Translations under genes and position numbers: made by a program
Notes under the pieces: model-generated
What the model was told of the DNA's origin: nothing
Database searches by the model: none
The model's input: the letters and a program-made list of their open reading frames with translations, nothing else
Part shown: positions 47,501 through 58,646 of the stretch, piece after piece
How positions within the stretch are numbered: position 1 is the first letter of the stretch
Layout of the letters: each line of letters opens with the position of its first letter
Assembly: GCF_902806685.2 (NCBI RefSeq)
Contig: NC_048552.1
Location: 8,521,662-8,585,661 of the forward strand
Direction of reading: 5' to 3'
DNA: 64,000 nt
Origin: Maniola hyperantus
Lineage: Eukaryota > Arthropoda > Insecta > Lepidoptera > Nymphalidae

Positions 47501-50500
47501 GCTTCACTGCAGCCTTGAGAGGCGCCCCCGCCGATCCGACGCCGCTAGCACCGGACGTTGGCGTCACTGGCTTCGAGATTGGCGTGCTTGGCTTCTCATC
47601 CAACTTTTTTGCTGACGGCGTTGACGCGTTACTTGATGTACCTGACCTGAAACAAATGTTATCGCATTTGTATTTGGCGCCTTTTAAAATTGAAGTCGCG
47701 TTGCGAGGCAGCCATATTGAGTCGATTGTATAAATACGGGTGGTTGGTGGTTGTTAAACTAGTCTCGTTCCGACGCGAGACTCGATCGACTATTAAATGC
47801 TTTTTGTGTTTAGGTCGCCATTTTGATTGAGTGGTAGCAATAGCAATTGGGCCCTAAACAAGTTAAAATTGCAGTTAGGTTATAATAAAAGGTAAAACTT
47901 TCGATAAGCCTGCGCGCGTCGTAATTAATCTTGGACGATCTATAGGTTAGATCGTCCAAGTGATTAATCTTGGATCGTCCAAGTGATTAATATTTAACTT
48001 CGCTTCTGGTATGTTTAGGTAGGTATACAACCATAAGTCTAAGGTTTTTATCTGAACAATTGTCTTGTTTCCTATAGTGAGCTACTGTAAAAAGGTTTCA
48101 ATGAGTGTCAGTCTTCGATTCGTAGGTCGAGTACAATTAAGTACCTATCTATCGCAAAGTTAGATATTAGAGACCCATTTCATTAATATTTCATAGACTA
48201 GGTATCTATACAATATTCCGGGACGAAAAGCTAGGATGTAAGCTAACTCTGTATCTACAAAAATTCCTTAAAATCTGTGGAACTTAATATGGGCCCTGAA
48301 AAGCTAGCAGACAGACAGACACCCTATTACCATATTAAGTAATATGGATTAGATTGTAGGATTCAGAAACAAAAGAATGTGATAGAAACTTCATAATTTA
48401 ATTTTGGTGCAGCTTGAGCCTAATTATTCAGCCTTTAGCATTAAGTTTTCATGTTTTTGAAGTCAATATAATGCACGTAAAATAACCATCTAATATTCAT
48501 TTTAAAGTCAAGTTATTTTAATTACATGCACAAATTTAAATGTATCTAGGTTACGCTCATATGCATTTGCTTTGCTAAAATAAGGTTAAAAGGGCTTATG
48601 TTTCTATATTATATTCTTAACTTAAATGGTAATAATGAATTAATGATGTATTCAGGTCGCAATTTATGCTATGCGTAGTTGGTATGTTGAATCGAGTTAA
48701 TTTTTTCATTCATACCTTTCAGATAATTATTATAGGAATATACAACATTTTTCTACCTTAATTATTATTGACGCATTATAAGTAAGTCACTTACTTATGT
48801 GGGTATAGGCCTACTTTATAAAACATCGTAATACAGATACCTATTATGAATCCCGCGACTTCGTCTGTGTACTAAAGAACGTCTAACGTTACGGACTTAA
48901 TTGCATTTTTAAACAATTAAATATCATTTGCATCATGAGGAAACCTGCATGCCTGAGAGTTCTCCAAAATGTTCTCAAAGGTGTGTGAAGGTTGCCAATC
49001 CGCACTTGGCCAGAACGTGGCGGACTATGGCCTAAACCCTTCTAATTCTGAGAGTGCTCGGGCTCACTAGTGGACTAGTGATGGTTTGTTGATGATGATG
49101 AGATGTAAACTCAGAATGCGTTGAAAATGTAAAAAAGACAACGAACAAAATTATTTTAGGTCACGATCAAGACAGTTGAAAGAAACTTACGAACTTACTA
49201 AGCTCTCGAAAAATGTTATCATTGAAGCAGTTTAGTAACAATTGAGCATCTAACAAACTTCTAGACGTCTAACACTCGTATCAGGAAAAGCGATAACGAA
49301 AATAACCTTCACAATTTGGTTAGGCAACGCAACAAATGAGCTACTTTTGTTGGATTAGTTCATTAAACTGTTTGTATAAGCCACAGTAATTGGGGTAGAC
49401 TCGAGTGGCTCCCACGAGGTTAGACGCTGGTAAGCGTAACCATAAGTTTGCGTGAAGATTATCATCGGTTATCCATCAAGCCGTGTCTAATCTCATTGTC
49501 GTAACAGGACTAATGCTGGTAATTGATTCAGAGAACTAGATTAATTTTCGGCTACGATCGTTGACCTTCCAGCAAATGTAACGGATAGTTTACAAAGTAA
49601 GGCTTCCCTTAAATGGATGGAGCGATTATCGTGAATTTATCGCGTACAACATCGTACTGTGAGTCGCGAGTGGCCTCAATACATGTTATACAGATTATCT
49701 GCTACCTACCCTTCAAATGTTACGTGGCGTTTTTGCAACTATGTATTTTTAAATAAGTAACTAAATTTTTTTTGAGCATCTATGAGTCATTTTGTTAGTA
49801 GAGCAAGTACAATTTGATATTTATAGCTAACTAGCTAATGCCCGTTACTTGCATCCGCGTGGATTTAGGTTTTTAAAATCTCTTGGAAACTCTATAGTTA
49901 TTAGTAGGTAGTCTATGTCACTCTCGAATTCTTCTTTAACTATAGGTACCCATGTAAAAATCACGCCGATCCATTGCTGTCTTGCAGCGTGATTGAAGGA
50001 CAAACCAACCAACACAATGAACACACTTTCGCATTTATAATACCTATATGGGTAGTGATGTTATAAACTTAGGGGAAAAAATCATTATTAAGGTTATCTG
50101 GGGTAAAATTAGTGATAGAAGCTAATGTTACCTAGGGCTGTGTGGTGGGTGTTCTTTCTTAGGCTGTAATTTGTCCAGACCGTTTTCACGCGGCGAAGGC
50201 GCTCCATTATGGGGTGATGTCGGCTCTTCGCTCGCGTCATCTACCACTAACTCCTGGAAAAGTTAACAATTTAGATATTAGTAAGACCCTGCGAAGGTGT
50301 TATTATTGCTTTACATATACGTAGGTATTAATTGAAACATTTATCTGAAAAATAAATTAAGAGCATTTATAATGCTTGCTCATAATGAACTGAACTCGGA
50401 AATGTGATTATAATTAAGTATGATCGGAAGATCAAAGAAGTCCAAGAAAAATCTGTAGCGGTCCTAAGTTTTTCTTGCAGTAAGTTACTCAATGGATTAA

Positions 50501-50867
50501 GATTCAAGACTCAAGGTTACTCAAGAATCTAGGTACTTTTAGTAGGTAGGTACCTAGGTACCTTAACATAGACTTATTACAATTTTCGTAGGGATCTCTA
50601 ATTTATTCAAAAATAAAATATAGCCTTATGTTACTCAGGAATAATGTCGCTTTCTATTAGTGAAAGAATTTTCAAAATTGGTTCTGCAATTCTAGAGACT
50701 AGAGATTACTTCGTACAAACAAACTTTTACTTTGCCTCTTTATAATTGCAGCAAGTTAAACTTACATGACCCATATCCTTTTCTTCTTTTTTAAGTTTCT
50801 TATGGTCTGGTTCCGCTGGACTTCTTGTCCGATACTTTTCTCTCTCACCCGGGGATATTGAATTTCT
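41455..50867 (-). CDS. gro: Groucho/TLE transcriptional corepressor, 5'-partial, 9 exons
   Basis: Corepressor recruited by Hairy/E(spl), Engrailed, TCF and other factors to silence target genes. Exons: 50867-50766, 50253-50132, 47646-47353, 46760-46514, 45746-45567, 44455-44295, 43782-43700, 42358-42159, 41562-41455. Phases match at every junction, giving 498 residues plus stop. The first exons are the CcN/SP region (RNSISPGEREKYRTRSP; PPHSPRSGTSS; many SP/TP sites). '[20 protein letters not shown]' opens the C-terminal part, followed by seven WD40 blades ([89 protein letters not shown]-stop). The N-terminal Q and GP domains are missing; their exons must lie beyond this stretch or the right edge. 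Confidence 0.96.
41699..41884. mobile_element. 186-bp MITE
   Basis: Terminal repeats ccatacacggacagcttgaa / inverse of gagctgtccgtgtatgg. Sits in the last groucho intron. Confidence 0.65.
42159..42358 (-). CDS. gro: groucho exon (WD blade 5-6)
   Basis: 200 nt. [60 protein letters not shown]. GC-rich relative to its introns. Confidence 0.97.
43700..43782 (-). CDS. gro: groucho exon (WD blade 4-5)
   Basis: 83 nt. SWDLREGRQLQQHDFSSQIF then SLGYCPTG; phases 2 in, 1 out fit both neighbours. Confidence 0.95.
43975..44112 (+). repeat. Non-LTR tail, 'cgacttcgt' family (3' half)
   Basis: 'aaaatcatgtcgatctgttg' to 'taataagtatgggta'. Confidence 0.7.
44160..44253 (-). pseudogene. CR1 ORF2 end, short fragment
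   Basis: Similar to 40318-40412 ('caggaatttgttggtccacc', 'ggcagttgattccacagttt'). Lies ~40 nt beyond the donor of a groucho exon. Confidence 0.65.
44295..44455 (-). CDS. gro: groucho exon (WD blade 3-4)
   Basis: 161 nt. [54 protein letters not shown]. A CR1 fragment lies ~40 nt past its donor. Confidence 0.97.
44825..44971. mobile_element. GC-rich foldback MITE, 'tagtccgcgacaggt' family, copy 3
   Basis: tatagtaagcgacagatcga ... ctcgacctgtcgcgtactata; GC-rich centre. In a groucho intron. Confidence 0.7.
45095..45318 (+). repeat. Non-LTR tail, 'cgacttcgt' family
   Basis: 'ctagatgatgtccgcgactt' to 'catttataatattagtatgg'. Confidence 0.75.
45352..45518. repeat. Strong foldback, 72-bp arms
   Basis: Arms 45352-45423 and 45447-45518 are complementary except for a few differences near one end, with a 23-nt loop. 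Outer ends cccccc/gggggg. It lies in a groucho intron, 48 nt past a splice donor. Confidence 0.9.
45567..45746 (-). CDS. gro: groucho exon (WD blade 2-3)
   Basis: 180 nt, phase 0. [60 protein letters not shown]. A 72-bp-arm foldback ends 48 nt downstream of its donor. Confidence 0.97.
46085..46464 (-). pseudogene. Two decayed tandem copies of part of the groucho WD exon
   Basis: Copy A (46085-46260) and copy B (46261-46464) resemble 46465-46622, i.e. the 3' part of exon 46514-46760 plus its donor and intron flank. Both have TGA where the exon has TGG (the Trp of KVWDI) and other substitutions. Copy B keeps GTGAGT; copy A's donor has decayed. No acceptors. Confidence 0.85.
46514..46760 (-). 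CDS. gro: groucho exon (WD40 start, blade 1)
   Basis: 247 nt. [54 protein letters not shown]. Part of this exon is copied twice in the downstream intron (46085-46464). Confidence 0.97.
46807..46962. repeat. Foldback containing two perfect AG-looped palindromes
   Basis: Inner palindromes 46829-46862 (16-bp arms) and 46861-46890 (14-bp arms) each have a 2-nt AG spacer and overlap by 2 nt. The outer flanks 'ttctttggtgcatatgaac' and its imperfect inverse form a second level. ~47 nt upstream of a groucho exon. Confidence 0.8.
47353..47646 (-). CDS. gro: groucho exon (SP region)
   Basis: 294 nt. SGTSSNASTPSAKKLDEKPS, TPISKPVTPTSGASG..., ending PIGPASLAPIPGGKP. Serine/proline-rich linker that leads into the WD domain. 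Confidence 0.94.
47930..47960. repeat. Perfect 13-bp inverted duplication, 5-nt spacer
   Basis: cttggacgatcta / taggt / inverse arm. Same arms as 37387-37419 with the spacer inverted. Followed by a third partial copy (cttggatcgtccaagtgatt). Confidence 0.85.
48220..48352 (+). repeat. Non-LTR tail, 'cgacttcgt' family (diverged 3' part)
   Basis: 'ctgaaaagctagcagacaga' near the end; degenerate. Confidence 0.5.
48935..49095 (-). repeat. Interspersed repeat, 'ccaagtg...cttcacacac' family
   Basis: Inverted copy: 'gaggaaacctgcatgcctga', 'tctcaaaggtgtgtgaaggt'. Confidence 0.65.
49832..50060 (+). repeat. Non-LTR tail, 'cgacttcgt' family
   Basis: 'ctagctaatgcccgttactt' to 'tataatacctatatgggtag'. Ends ~70 nt from a groucho exon donor. 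Confidence 0.7.
50132..50253 (-). CDS. gro: groucho exon (CcN/SP region)
   Basis: 122 nt. ELVVDDASEEPTSPHNGAPS then PRENGLDKLQPKKEHPPHSP. The acidic 'VVDD' stretch plus SP motifs match the CK2/Cdc2 phosphorylation region of Groucho. Confidence 0.92.
50590..50758 (+). repeat. Non-LTR tail, 'cctctttataat' family
   Basis: 'atagccttatgttactcagg', 'ttcaaaattggttctgcaat', end 'ctttgcctctttataattg'. A relative is at 62265-62424. Confidence 0.6.
50766..50867 (-). CDS. gro: groucho exon (CcN region, basic stretch)
   Basis: 102 nt, phase 0. RNSISPGEREKYRTRSPAEP then DHKKLKKEEKDMGH: SP sites and a KKLKKEEK basic patch typical of the Gro CcN/nuclear-localisation region. Donor GTAAGT. Confidence 0.88.
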
Positions 50868-51438
50868 CTGCAACAAGAAACATTCACAATTCAAAATAAA
50901 CTATAACACGTTTCATTTAATATGCATGCGGTATACGGCTTGTTGGTTTAGCAAATAAGAGTCGGTAAACATAATCAAAACGTTTACAGGCTTACGTAGT
51001 ACCTACACTGGTATAGCAATCAATCGATCATTGTTCGCAAATAAATCGACGCGCAGCGATGCGAGCGCTACAGTCAATATCAATATCAAAACACGCTGAG
51101 GCAGAACAAACTGACCGCATGATTAGCTCCGGGAGTGGTCATCGCCCCCCTGGCTCGGCCACGAGGGGAAGGGCGGACGCTACATTCGAATGAGCGCGCA
51201 AATACGAACTAATGAAATAATCATATACGTGTCGAACGATCGCCGCGCTTACTGATTCCGCCCGTGTTGACACTGCGATACGAAATATATTCGCGAATGT
51301 GTACAGCACACTCCAACTTCTCAGAATGGTTTTTGCTTCAATTATTCGGATTATCAATATTAAGTTAGAGCTCATGGCAATTTGTATAGCCGTACAAAAT
51401 AATGTTTGTGTAACAGCGTGAGTGGAATACTCTTGCAA

Positions 51439-51868
51439 TTTTTAGGGTTCCGTACCACGAAAGGAAAAAGGCACCCTTATGTGGAGTTGGAGGCACGTGT
51501 GGAGATATTAAGTTGAAATTAATATAAAATTCAAGTCTACACTACACTCTCTCGGAGCTGTAAAAATCAAGCTTCTCAAAAAAGTGAACGCATTCGAATG
51601 CCACATACTTTTACACTCTCAAGTAAATTAGAATATAGGGTTGACCTAGAGTCATGAAAGGCAAGAAGCCAGGTCTCACAAAGAAATTTGAAAATAATTA
51701 ATTTGTAGTTATAATACCTATCACAATTTTTTTTTGATAACATAGGTACAGATTGAGATACTCGTAATTAAAACAACAAAATAATAATTAGGTACCACGT
51801 ATACTTCCAAGGTACGGAACACTCACGCGAGTCCGACACGCACTTGGCAGGTCTTTTTAAATACGTGT
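51439..51868 (-). repeat. Non-LTR tail, 'ccaagtgcgagtc...ggaaccctaaaa' family
   Basis: Inverted, both ends recognisable: 'tttttagggttccgtaccac' at one side, 'gcgagtccgacacgcacttgg' sense at the other. Confidence 0.65.
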
Positions 51869-54258
51869 TAATTTGCCCACTTAAAAGCGGTTCAATTCTG
51901 TATCATACCTACGCTCTACAAATCTACATGGAAGTAGGTTAATGTTAATTCCGTCATACAATTCACCCCTAACACCATGGTCCAGCTAAGTCGCTTATGT
52001 CGTAACTGATCTCGAATGAGAAATGGCTCGGGGTTAATCCGAATTTCTCGGAGCAGCTTATAGAAGGCCAGGCTCGGTTCAGCCCCGAGGGGCCTAGCGG
52101 GCCTAATTTTACGAGGCACTAAGTTAGAGGCTAGTGGCAAGCTGTTAATTTGCTCGGCAGCCGTCAACCTGTCGCCGCCCGCTGTGACTTACAGCCCGCC
52201 CTCTCGCACACAGACAATATCATTTTATGTTCAGATTCAAGTTTATTTGCGGCCATGCCTCAGTAATGGGTACGAATCACGTCACGAATCGAGCCCGTTT
52301 TATAGCAGCTTAAACAATTTCAGTCGAGGCATTTCATTACTACACAAGAAACCCCTTTTACGATAGCGAAGTAAATACTTTGTTATTTGATAAGATAGAG
52401 GCACGTAGAGGAGGTATATAAAGAAAATATTGTTCCTGACTTCAATGAAACAGAGAGAACGTACATTCACGGTTGGCGTTTATTAGTGTGAATCCGAACC
52501 GAAGCCCTAATTTTACGAGCACCCGAACTCCACAGCATTGGATATCGAATTTCAAGTAGTGCTATTTCGAGAGACCCAACGGTGCGCGCCGTAAAGTGAC
52601 GCGTCGGATTCGATTCAACGTATTTTATGTTGCCCCTTCGAGTCGTTCGTTCGCTTGGGTACCTATATGTTTTGTGGCTAGGTCGTTATTTTAATATGCG
52701 CCATTGCTACATAAATGTATATTACTTACGGCCATTTTACCGATAACAACTGATCCTTGTTTGTATTTAGGTATAGATTGGTTTACCTGTTATGAATACC
52801 TATTAAAGTTTGAACTAAGCTCGATACCTAGTTAGGATTATATTCACATATTGTTTTCCAAGAGCTATCTATACTTGTGTAGTATATCTCAAACTGGATA
52901 TTAATATGAATGTAGCATAATATTTACTTTAATAATACGGCAAGGAGATCAAAGCTTTAATATCCAAATAAGTACACCGTCTGTATTGTAATATGTACGT
53001 GAAAACCTTTTTCATTTTCGTCAGTAAAGCGGATAGAGCTAATCTGTACTTTATCCTATTACGAGGGTCGACCTCAAGAAAAAGGCAATCGAGCCGGGTA
53101 CGATGGCTGGGAGTTTGGAAGGCGGGGGCGAGGATGATACTGCGGCGCTAAACAAGGCTCTACAGGCTTCGACAACACGACTTATCGGCTACTGTTCTGT
53201 TCACGTCGGAGGTCGCGGCCTCGTCGCCTCGCGTCTCTGTACACATGTGGGGGCGAGCGGCGAGAGGCGAGGTGTGAGGCTGTGACGTAACGTATAAAGT
53301 GGCAACACACAGGCGCGCTGTTAACGCCGCCCGGGCTTATTGTCTGCGGTCACGCGACGAGCCGTTTAGCCGCGCACGCCGCGCCGCCGCCCGGTTAACC
53401 GGAAGGGGGGGCGGTTAACCGGACGCTCGGGGGCGGAAGCGGGGGAAATAGATAAATAGACCGCCCACCGCTCGGAAATGTACGGATTGAGTTCGGACTA
53501 TATTTCAGGAATAATAGTTTTGAAAAGTTACGTGATTTACACGACACGCTTTCTACTTTTATCGCGGCCTCCGAATCCATACTGTTCGGTTTTATGTGGC
53601 CGTCATAGAAACTTTTATCGTGTCCTATTAACTTTGATGTTTTTGTGGATAGATATAGCGTGTGGTATGAACTACTTACTGCAATTCAGTTCTAACCGGT
53701 CTCAAACGAAACTTCGTACATAATTCATATTCACTCACAATACAATATTCTCATACAATGGTACATAATGCTTTCATTAACCAGCCACCTGCGGCTTGCC
53801 AAGTAATTATTTGTAAAGTAGTGCCGAGTGAGTCGGAAGCGTGATTCACAAAAACATAAAAACAAAAAATTAATCACTAGCATCGCGTTAACCGTAGGGC
53901 GCAGCGAGACTTTAAAATTAACTTTACCGGTTCATTCGTATACATAAATAATGAAGGAATTCCTGAATACACATTAAACTCCTATAAAGAATACATTAGC
54001 ATAAATTTATGGTACCGAGTCGGCATTTCGAACGTGTTTTTACGTGACTCGTAAAGTTTATAGTCGCGAGTGGTGGATTGCGTTTACTGCGCTCCTATCG
54101 GTTTACGGCCGACCCCAAATAACCAAATTGCCTGATGCTCGTTGTCGAACTGACGTGTTTCGCGACCGCCGCACGCCACCCGAGCACAGCGAGCGTGCTT
54201 CGCTTGCCATCCGCCACTACTCGAGCGAGCTTCACTTGCCACTCGCTACCACAGCGCA

Positions 54259-54818
54259 GCGAATGCACCGCTTGGAAAACATTCACATTGCACAGCATAG
54301 CCGAGTCATAGATAGCTAGGTCGTCTCTTGAACTATAAGTGGTAAGCGACAAGTACGCGCTCATTACGTCCACTCGACGTACTCTATAAGCGTGCTTTGT
54401 ACTCGCTGATTGCTTCGACTCATACCGACGACGACGCGACGCGGCGAATGCACCGCTTGGAAAACATTCACATTGCACAGCATATCCGAGCCATAGATAG
54501 CTAGGTCGTCTCTTGAACTATAAGTGGTAAGCGACAAGTGCGCGCCCATTACGTCCACTCGACGTACTCTATAAGCGGGCTTTGTACTCGCTGATTGCTC
54601 CGACTCATACCGACGACGCGGCGAATGCACCGCTTGGAAAACATTCACATTGCACAGCATAGCCGAGCCATAGATAGCTATGTCGTCTCTTGCACTATAA
54701 GCGGTAAGCGACAAGTGCGCGCCCATTAAGTCCGCTCGACGTACTCTACGAGCGCGCTTTGTACTCGCTGATTGCTCCGACTCATACCGACGACGCGGCG
54801 AATGCACCGCTTGGAAAC
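54259..54818. repeat. ~177-bp minisatellite, three copies
   Basis: 'gcgaatgcaccgcttggaaa' recurs at 54259, 54444, 54621 and 54798 (periods 185, 177, 177). Copies are highly similar; a degenerate portion precedes from ~54180. Confidence 0.92.
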
Positions 54819-55004
54819 TTGCCCAATAAAACTATATGCTCATTGCGCTGTACTGTTTGTTTAGTAACATAAAATTATTTCGGATTTATTAGGTACTATT
54901 TCACAGTTTGCTTTAGGTACATATCTACCTACTAGTTGTTCAAAGCTGTGCTCTATTTTGGGAACAAATAAACACTGTATTGTGTATTATATTATTATCT
55001 AGCA

Positions 55005-55200
55005 TCTTCTACATTTATAAAAAAGTCCTGACTCACTGACTGAGCCATGAACGCCCAACCCAAACCCTTGGAGGTCCAAGGGTTTGGTTTCTAGGTAGAA
55101 ATTTGCTAAAATTTTGCATAAAGGTTCCCTTTATAATATATTTAGACAAGGAATAAGGTCGTATTTTTCGAAATTCCTACGGGATAGAGAGGTATTAGCT
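55005..55200 (+). repeat. Non-LTR-like tail, 'gactcactgactga' family
   Basis: Tail with 'ataaaaaagtcctgactcac' and 'gaaattcctacgggatagag'. Loosely related stretches at 57945, 61285 and 63005. Confidence 0.5.
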
Positions 55201-55545
55201 AGTTAAATAAATAAAAAATTAAACGTATCGTTGTTTTCATCGTTTTGCAAAAGAATAAGGGTTCTTTAAGGCATTGTAGAAAAGGGGTCGAGCGAAGTAG
55301 ATAAAGTGGCTTCGAGGAGTGGCAAAAAGGAGCCATCAAAACTACATTTTGAAAACAACTTCAACTCTACGACTCTTCAGTCTTGGTTTATTCGAGAGAA
55401 TAATCCCTACAAGCAGGCTTCGTTAAATACTTAATAACAAACGTAAGGTTCAGGTATGTGGTACAAAATAAATTCGGTGGAAGCCGTCGATAAGTAATCT
55501 CGCTCTACCCTTACACCATTTCAGAAGTAATTAGCACAATTAACA

Positions 55546-55571
55546 GGGGGCCGGGGGTCGGGGGCGCAGGG
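55546..55571 (+). other. G-quadruplex motif
   Basis: Four G runs of 5, 5, 5 and 3 with loops of 2, 2 and 4 nt on the plus strand; fits the canonical quadruplex pattern. Confidence 0.75.
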
Positions 55572-57944
55572 AGCGATCGCTTTCACGCACGCAAACAAAC
55601 GTCACGTGGCAAGCAGCGCCTTAATTAAAACGATAATTGAGTTGACTTGCGAAACTCATCCGCCATTTCGAAATTCCGAGAGAAAATTCAGCTCCCCAGT
55701 CCCCTCGAAACTACGAAGCCCTTAAGTGTCGACGACTTTAATTTTGTGTTAGCGTCTACTTTGCGGTCGCGAGGCAAATTTTAATACGGTGTAGGTACAC
55801 GGTTCTACTTTGTTAAAATTACTTAAATAAATTACGCCGAATCGAGTTACGTCGAGCTAACTCGTCTGGAAAATTGGCACTAAAGGACTAAATCGTCTAA
55901 ATATGGCAAAATAACTTTCGTTTTGCTGAAGGTAAATAGGCTACCTACTTCGTTGAAATAGACGCTACAATTAAGTGAAAATGAAATGAAATTTTATGAA
56001 ATGAAAACAGCAAAAGATAAACAATTTCAAAACTAACAAAATGATTGTTTAAATTTTCAACTTTCCATAAAAGAAATATTAAACTAATCGTATAAATAGG
56101 TACCTACCTAATGCAATAACGGTTCTTAAAAACTTCAATCTAAAACTATAAACAGAGTCAAGGCGGTCGAACGTAAAAAAAAAAAAAAAACAAAAGTTGA
56201 TTTTAGTTTAAAAGGAGAGCTAGAGACTACACTTTTTTGTATAAAATCTAATAATCCGTCAGCGTATTGGGGTGAGATGTGTTGACAAATGCCGGCTCAT
56301 TTACCCGTGATCCCGTGAAGGGAGGGCGCGTCGGCCCTCTGAGGTTTCTTCGTCTGCAATATGTGCTCGACACTCCCGCTACGACTTAATACCGGGGATA
56401 AACAATTCGTTCCACCTCACAACGATTCGCCTCCACGAAGTAATAGATCGAAAAATTAATTAGTCAGGGTGAACGACCGTTTAAAATACGTAACATTACG
56501 AGATATGAGCAACCGTATTTCACATTCGATTTAGCACGTTTTTCGACTTGTTATCTAAATGTTAATTTTATCAAAAGTAATTTGGAAATTTTTTTCATGG
56601 ATGTTTTCCTGATACTAAATATAATTACCTACCTACCTATTTAATTATTTTGTTTTTACGAGGTTTGTTTATACGAAGATTCAATTAGTTTAATGAATAT
56701 TATAATCTAACCGCAACTTCATGTACGTCATGGAACAGGAAAGGAATCCGATATTAGTGGGAAGCAGAACTTTGCAATGCTTCATTAAAATATTTTGATA
56801 GTAATAATTAATAATATCTTAATTACAAACGGGCGCTGAAGTACCTACCAACAATGTGTAAAACTGAACGCAGAGGGCACAAGAGGTCAAGCTCGAGCGG
56901 CGCGGTGATCGTTATAAGGACGCGTGTGCCGCTCTGTTATTTAAATGAGGGCTCCCTCGCTAGTCGCTACCCGTCAATAAAACATTAAACACGTAACAAG
57001 TTTATGCGCAGCGACAACCCTAGCGGATTCCGCCACTTCGTTAATCCGGGGCGGGGGCAGCCCTAAATTAGGGTCGAGACAAGCCTTAATCCCCCGCTCG
57101 GCGCGACGGGGGATTTATATTGTTATTGCTCCGCGTCCGGAATTATACGAGGGTTGAGGGACTAATGAAAGGGGAAATTTAATTCCTAATGATTCTCGTC
57201 TTAGCCCGTAACGAGGAAACTCGAAAAAGGGCTGTGCAACTCGCACACTTTTTATGACAAATCACAAAACCGGAGATTGTTCCAACTTTCGTGTTTGTTT
57301 CAACCTTCAATTCGGTCTAGTTTACAGTCCGTATTCATTAGCTTTCGTTCGGCGTTTCGTGTCGATCGGCTAAAAAGTTAAGCCTGGAATTGGATTACAA
57401 ATTTATTCATGAAACATTTTCAATGCTCGAACACGGCGGCGAGCAGCGAAGCATATGTAAATGTGTGATAAGCACAAAGGGAAGTACGCGGCGTGCATAG
57501 GAGGCGAGCGGTGCGAGCGTGTTCGAGGTACGAGCGAGTCGTGTCAGCAGCGTGCGGACACGCCGCGCCGCCGCCGCACACCGCACGCCGCCGCGCCGCA
57601 CGCTCGCCGCATTGTTAAACACGCCGCTGTCGACCGCAGCACTGCACACTCGCATACTCTGTACCTACGCCTCCGCCTTTATCGCCTTTGTCCTAGCGAG
57701 AATGAGAACTAATATCATCCAACGCTGAAGTGCGATGGGGCTTTACCGCAAACAGAAACACATGCTCTTATTATGTAGATACCTAGACTTGAGAATGGAC
57801 ATATTGTTTTTACAATACATACATATTATGTACAAGATATACCTTCTACATTAATAATTAAATAGATAAATATAATGTGTAAAGCAGTAGCAAGTAGCAG
57901 CAAGCTACATTAAAATGAATATATGCTTTATTTTAGTTGTCCCG

Positions 57945-58125
57945 ATTATAAAGAACGCCTGTGTATAAAAGGAGACTGACTGATTGATATGGACGTACAG
58001 ACTACCCGCTGGGTCTTGAGATTTTGCATGCAAGTTTTCTTTAAAACTTACCTAGACTTCTATTAAAAAAAGGTTCTCAGAAATTGCACCCGAATGACCT
58101 AGGACGGTTTAGCTAGTCTGACATA
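57945..58125 (+). repeat. Non-LTR-like tail, 'gactgactgatt' family
   Basis: 'gtataaaaggagactgactg' to 'gacctaggacggtttagcta'. Confidence 0.5.
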
Positions 58126-58159
58126 AATTTCTCATAAATCTAATTTAAGTTATACTTAC

Positions 58160-58340
58160 GTTTCTTTACTAGTTTCAAAAATTTACAAACTGGGCAGTCG
58201 CAATTATGACCAGCAAACAAATACATAGCTAGGTCGCGCAACAGTGCATAAACTGCAAGCACGGGAGCGGCCGCCCTTCCGCCCATTACGCTGGCAACTA
58301 ATTGAGATAAATTATGAAGACGTGAGCCGAGCGCAGCCAT
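58160..58340 (-). other. Unrecognised open stretch with a consensus donor
   Basis: Minus-strand ATG at 58340 opens 60 codons (MAALGSRLHNLSQLVASVMG ... CDCPVCKFLKLVKKR) that run into AAAC|GTAAGT at 58159. No homology recognised; not the Groucho N-terminus as I know it. May be a conserved noncoding element or a transcript first exon. Confidence 0.2.
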
Positions 58341-58388
58341 CGCGCCCGCCTAACTGCTAATTACTTGCAGCGATTTCAATTATCTGTC

Positions 58389-58525
58389 TCCGTCGTGTTT
58401 ATTTGTGGGTTGAATACGGGTTATTGCGAGTCTGTAATGGAGAATTGTATGGCCGGGGGGTTATTTATACGAGGACCTTCGAAAGCCTATTGACGTAAAT
58501 TGACGGGAATTCAAGCAGCCGCTCC
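58389..58525 (+). repeat. Locally duplicated block, copy 1
   Basis: 'tccgtcgtgtttatttgtgg' to 'attgacgggaattcaagcag'. Copy 2 at 58647-58796. Confidence 0.85.
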
Positions 58526-58646
58526 GACCAGTTGAAGTATACCTATTAGGCGCCGCGATGGTGACTTCCACACGTCTTTTGATATTTGAAACCCGAATCC
58601 TGCAGACTTAGAGATTTGATAATTTGGAAAGTGGTTTTTTTTTATT

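Noticed and set aside
51916..52167. 83-codon minus-strand frame (MTAAEQINSLPLASNLVPRK...)
   Set aside because: No known domain, not the Groucho N-terminus, no supporting splice sites.
54095..54807. Repetitive minus-strand frames
   Set aside because: Translation of the 177-bp minisatellite; repeats of the same peptide by tandem duplication only.
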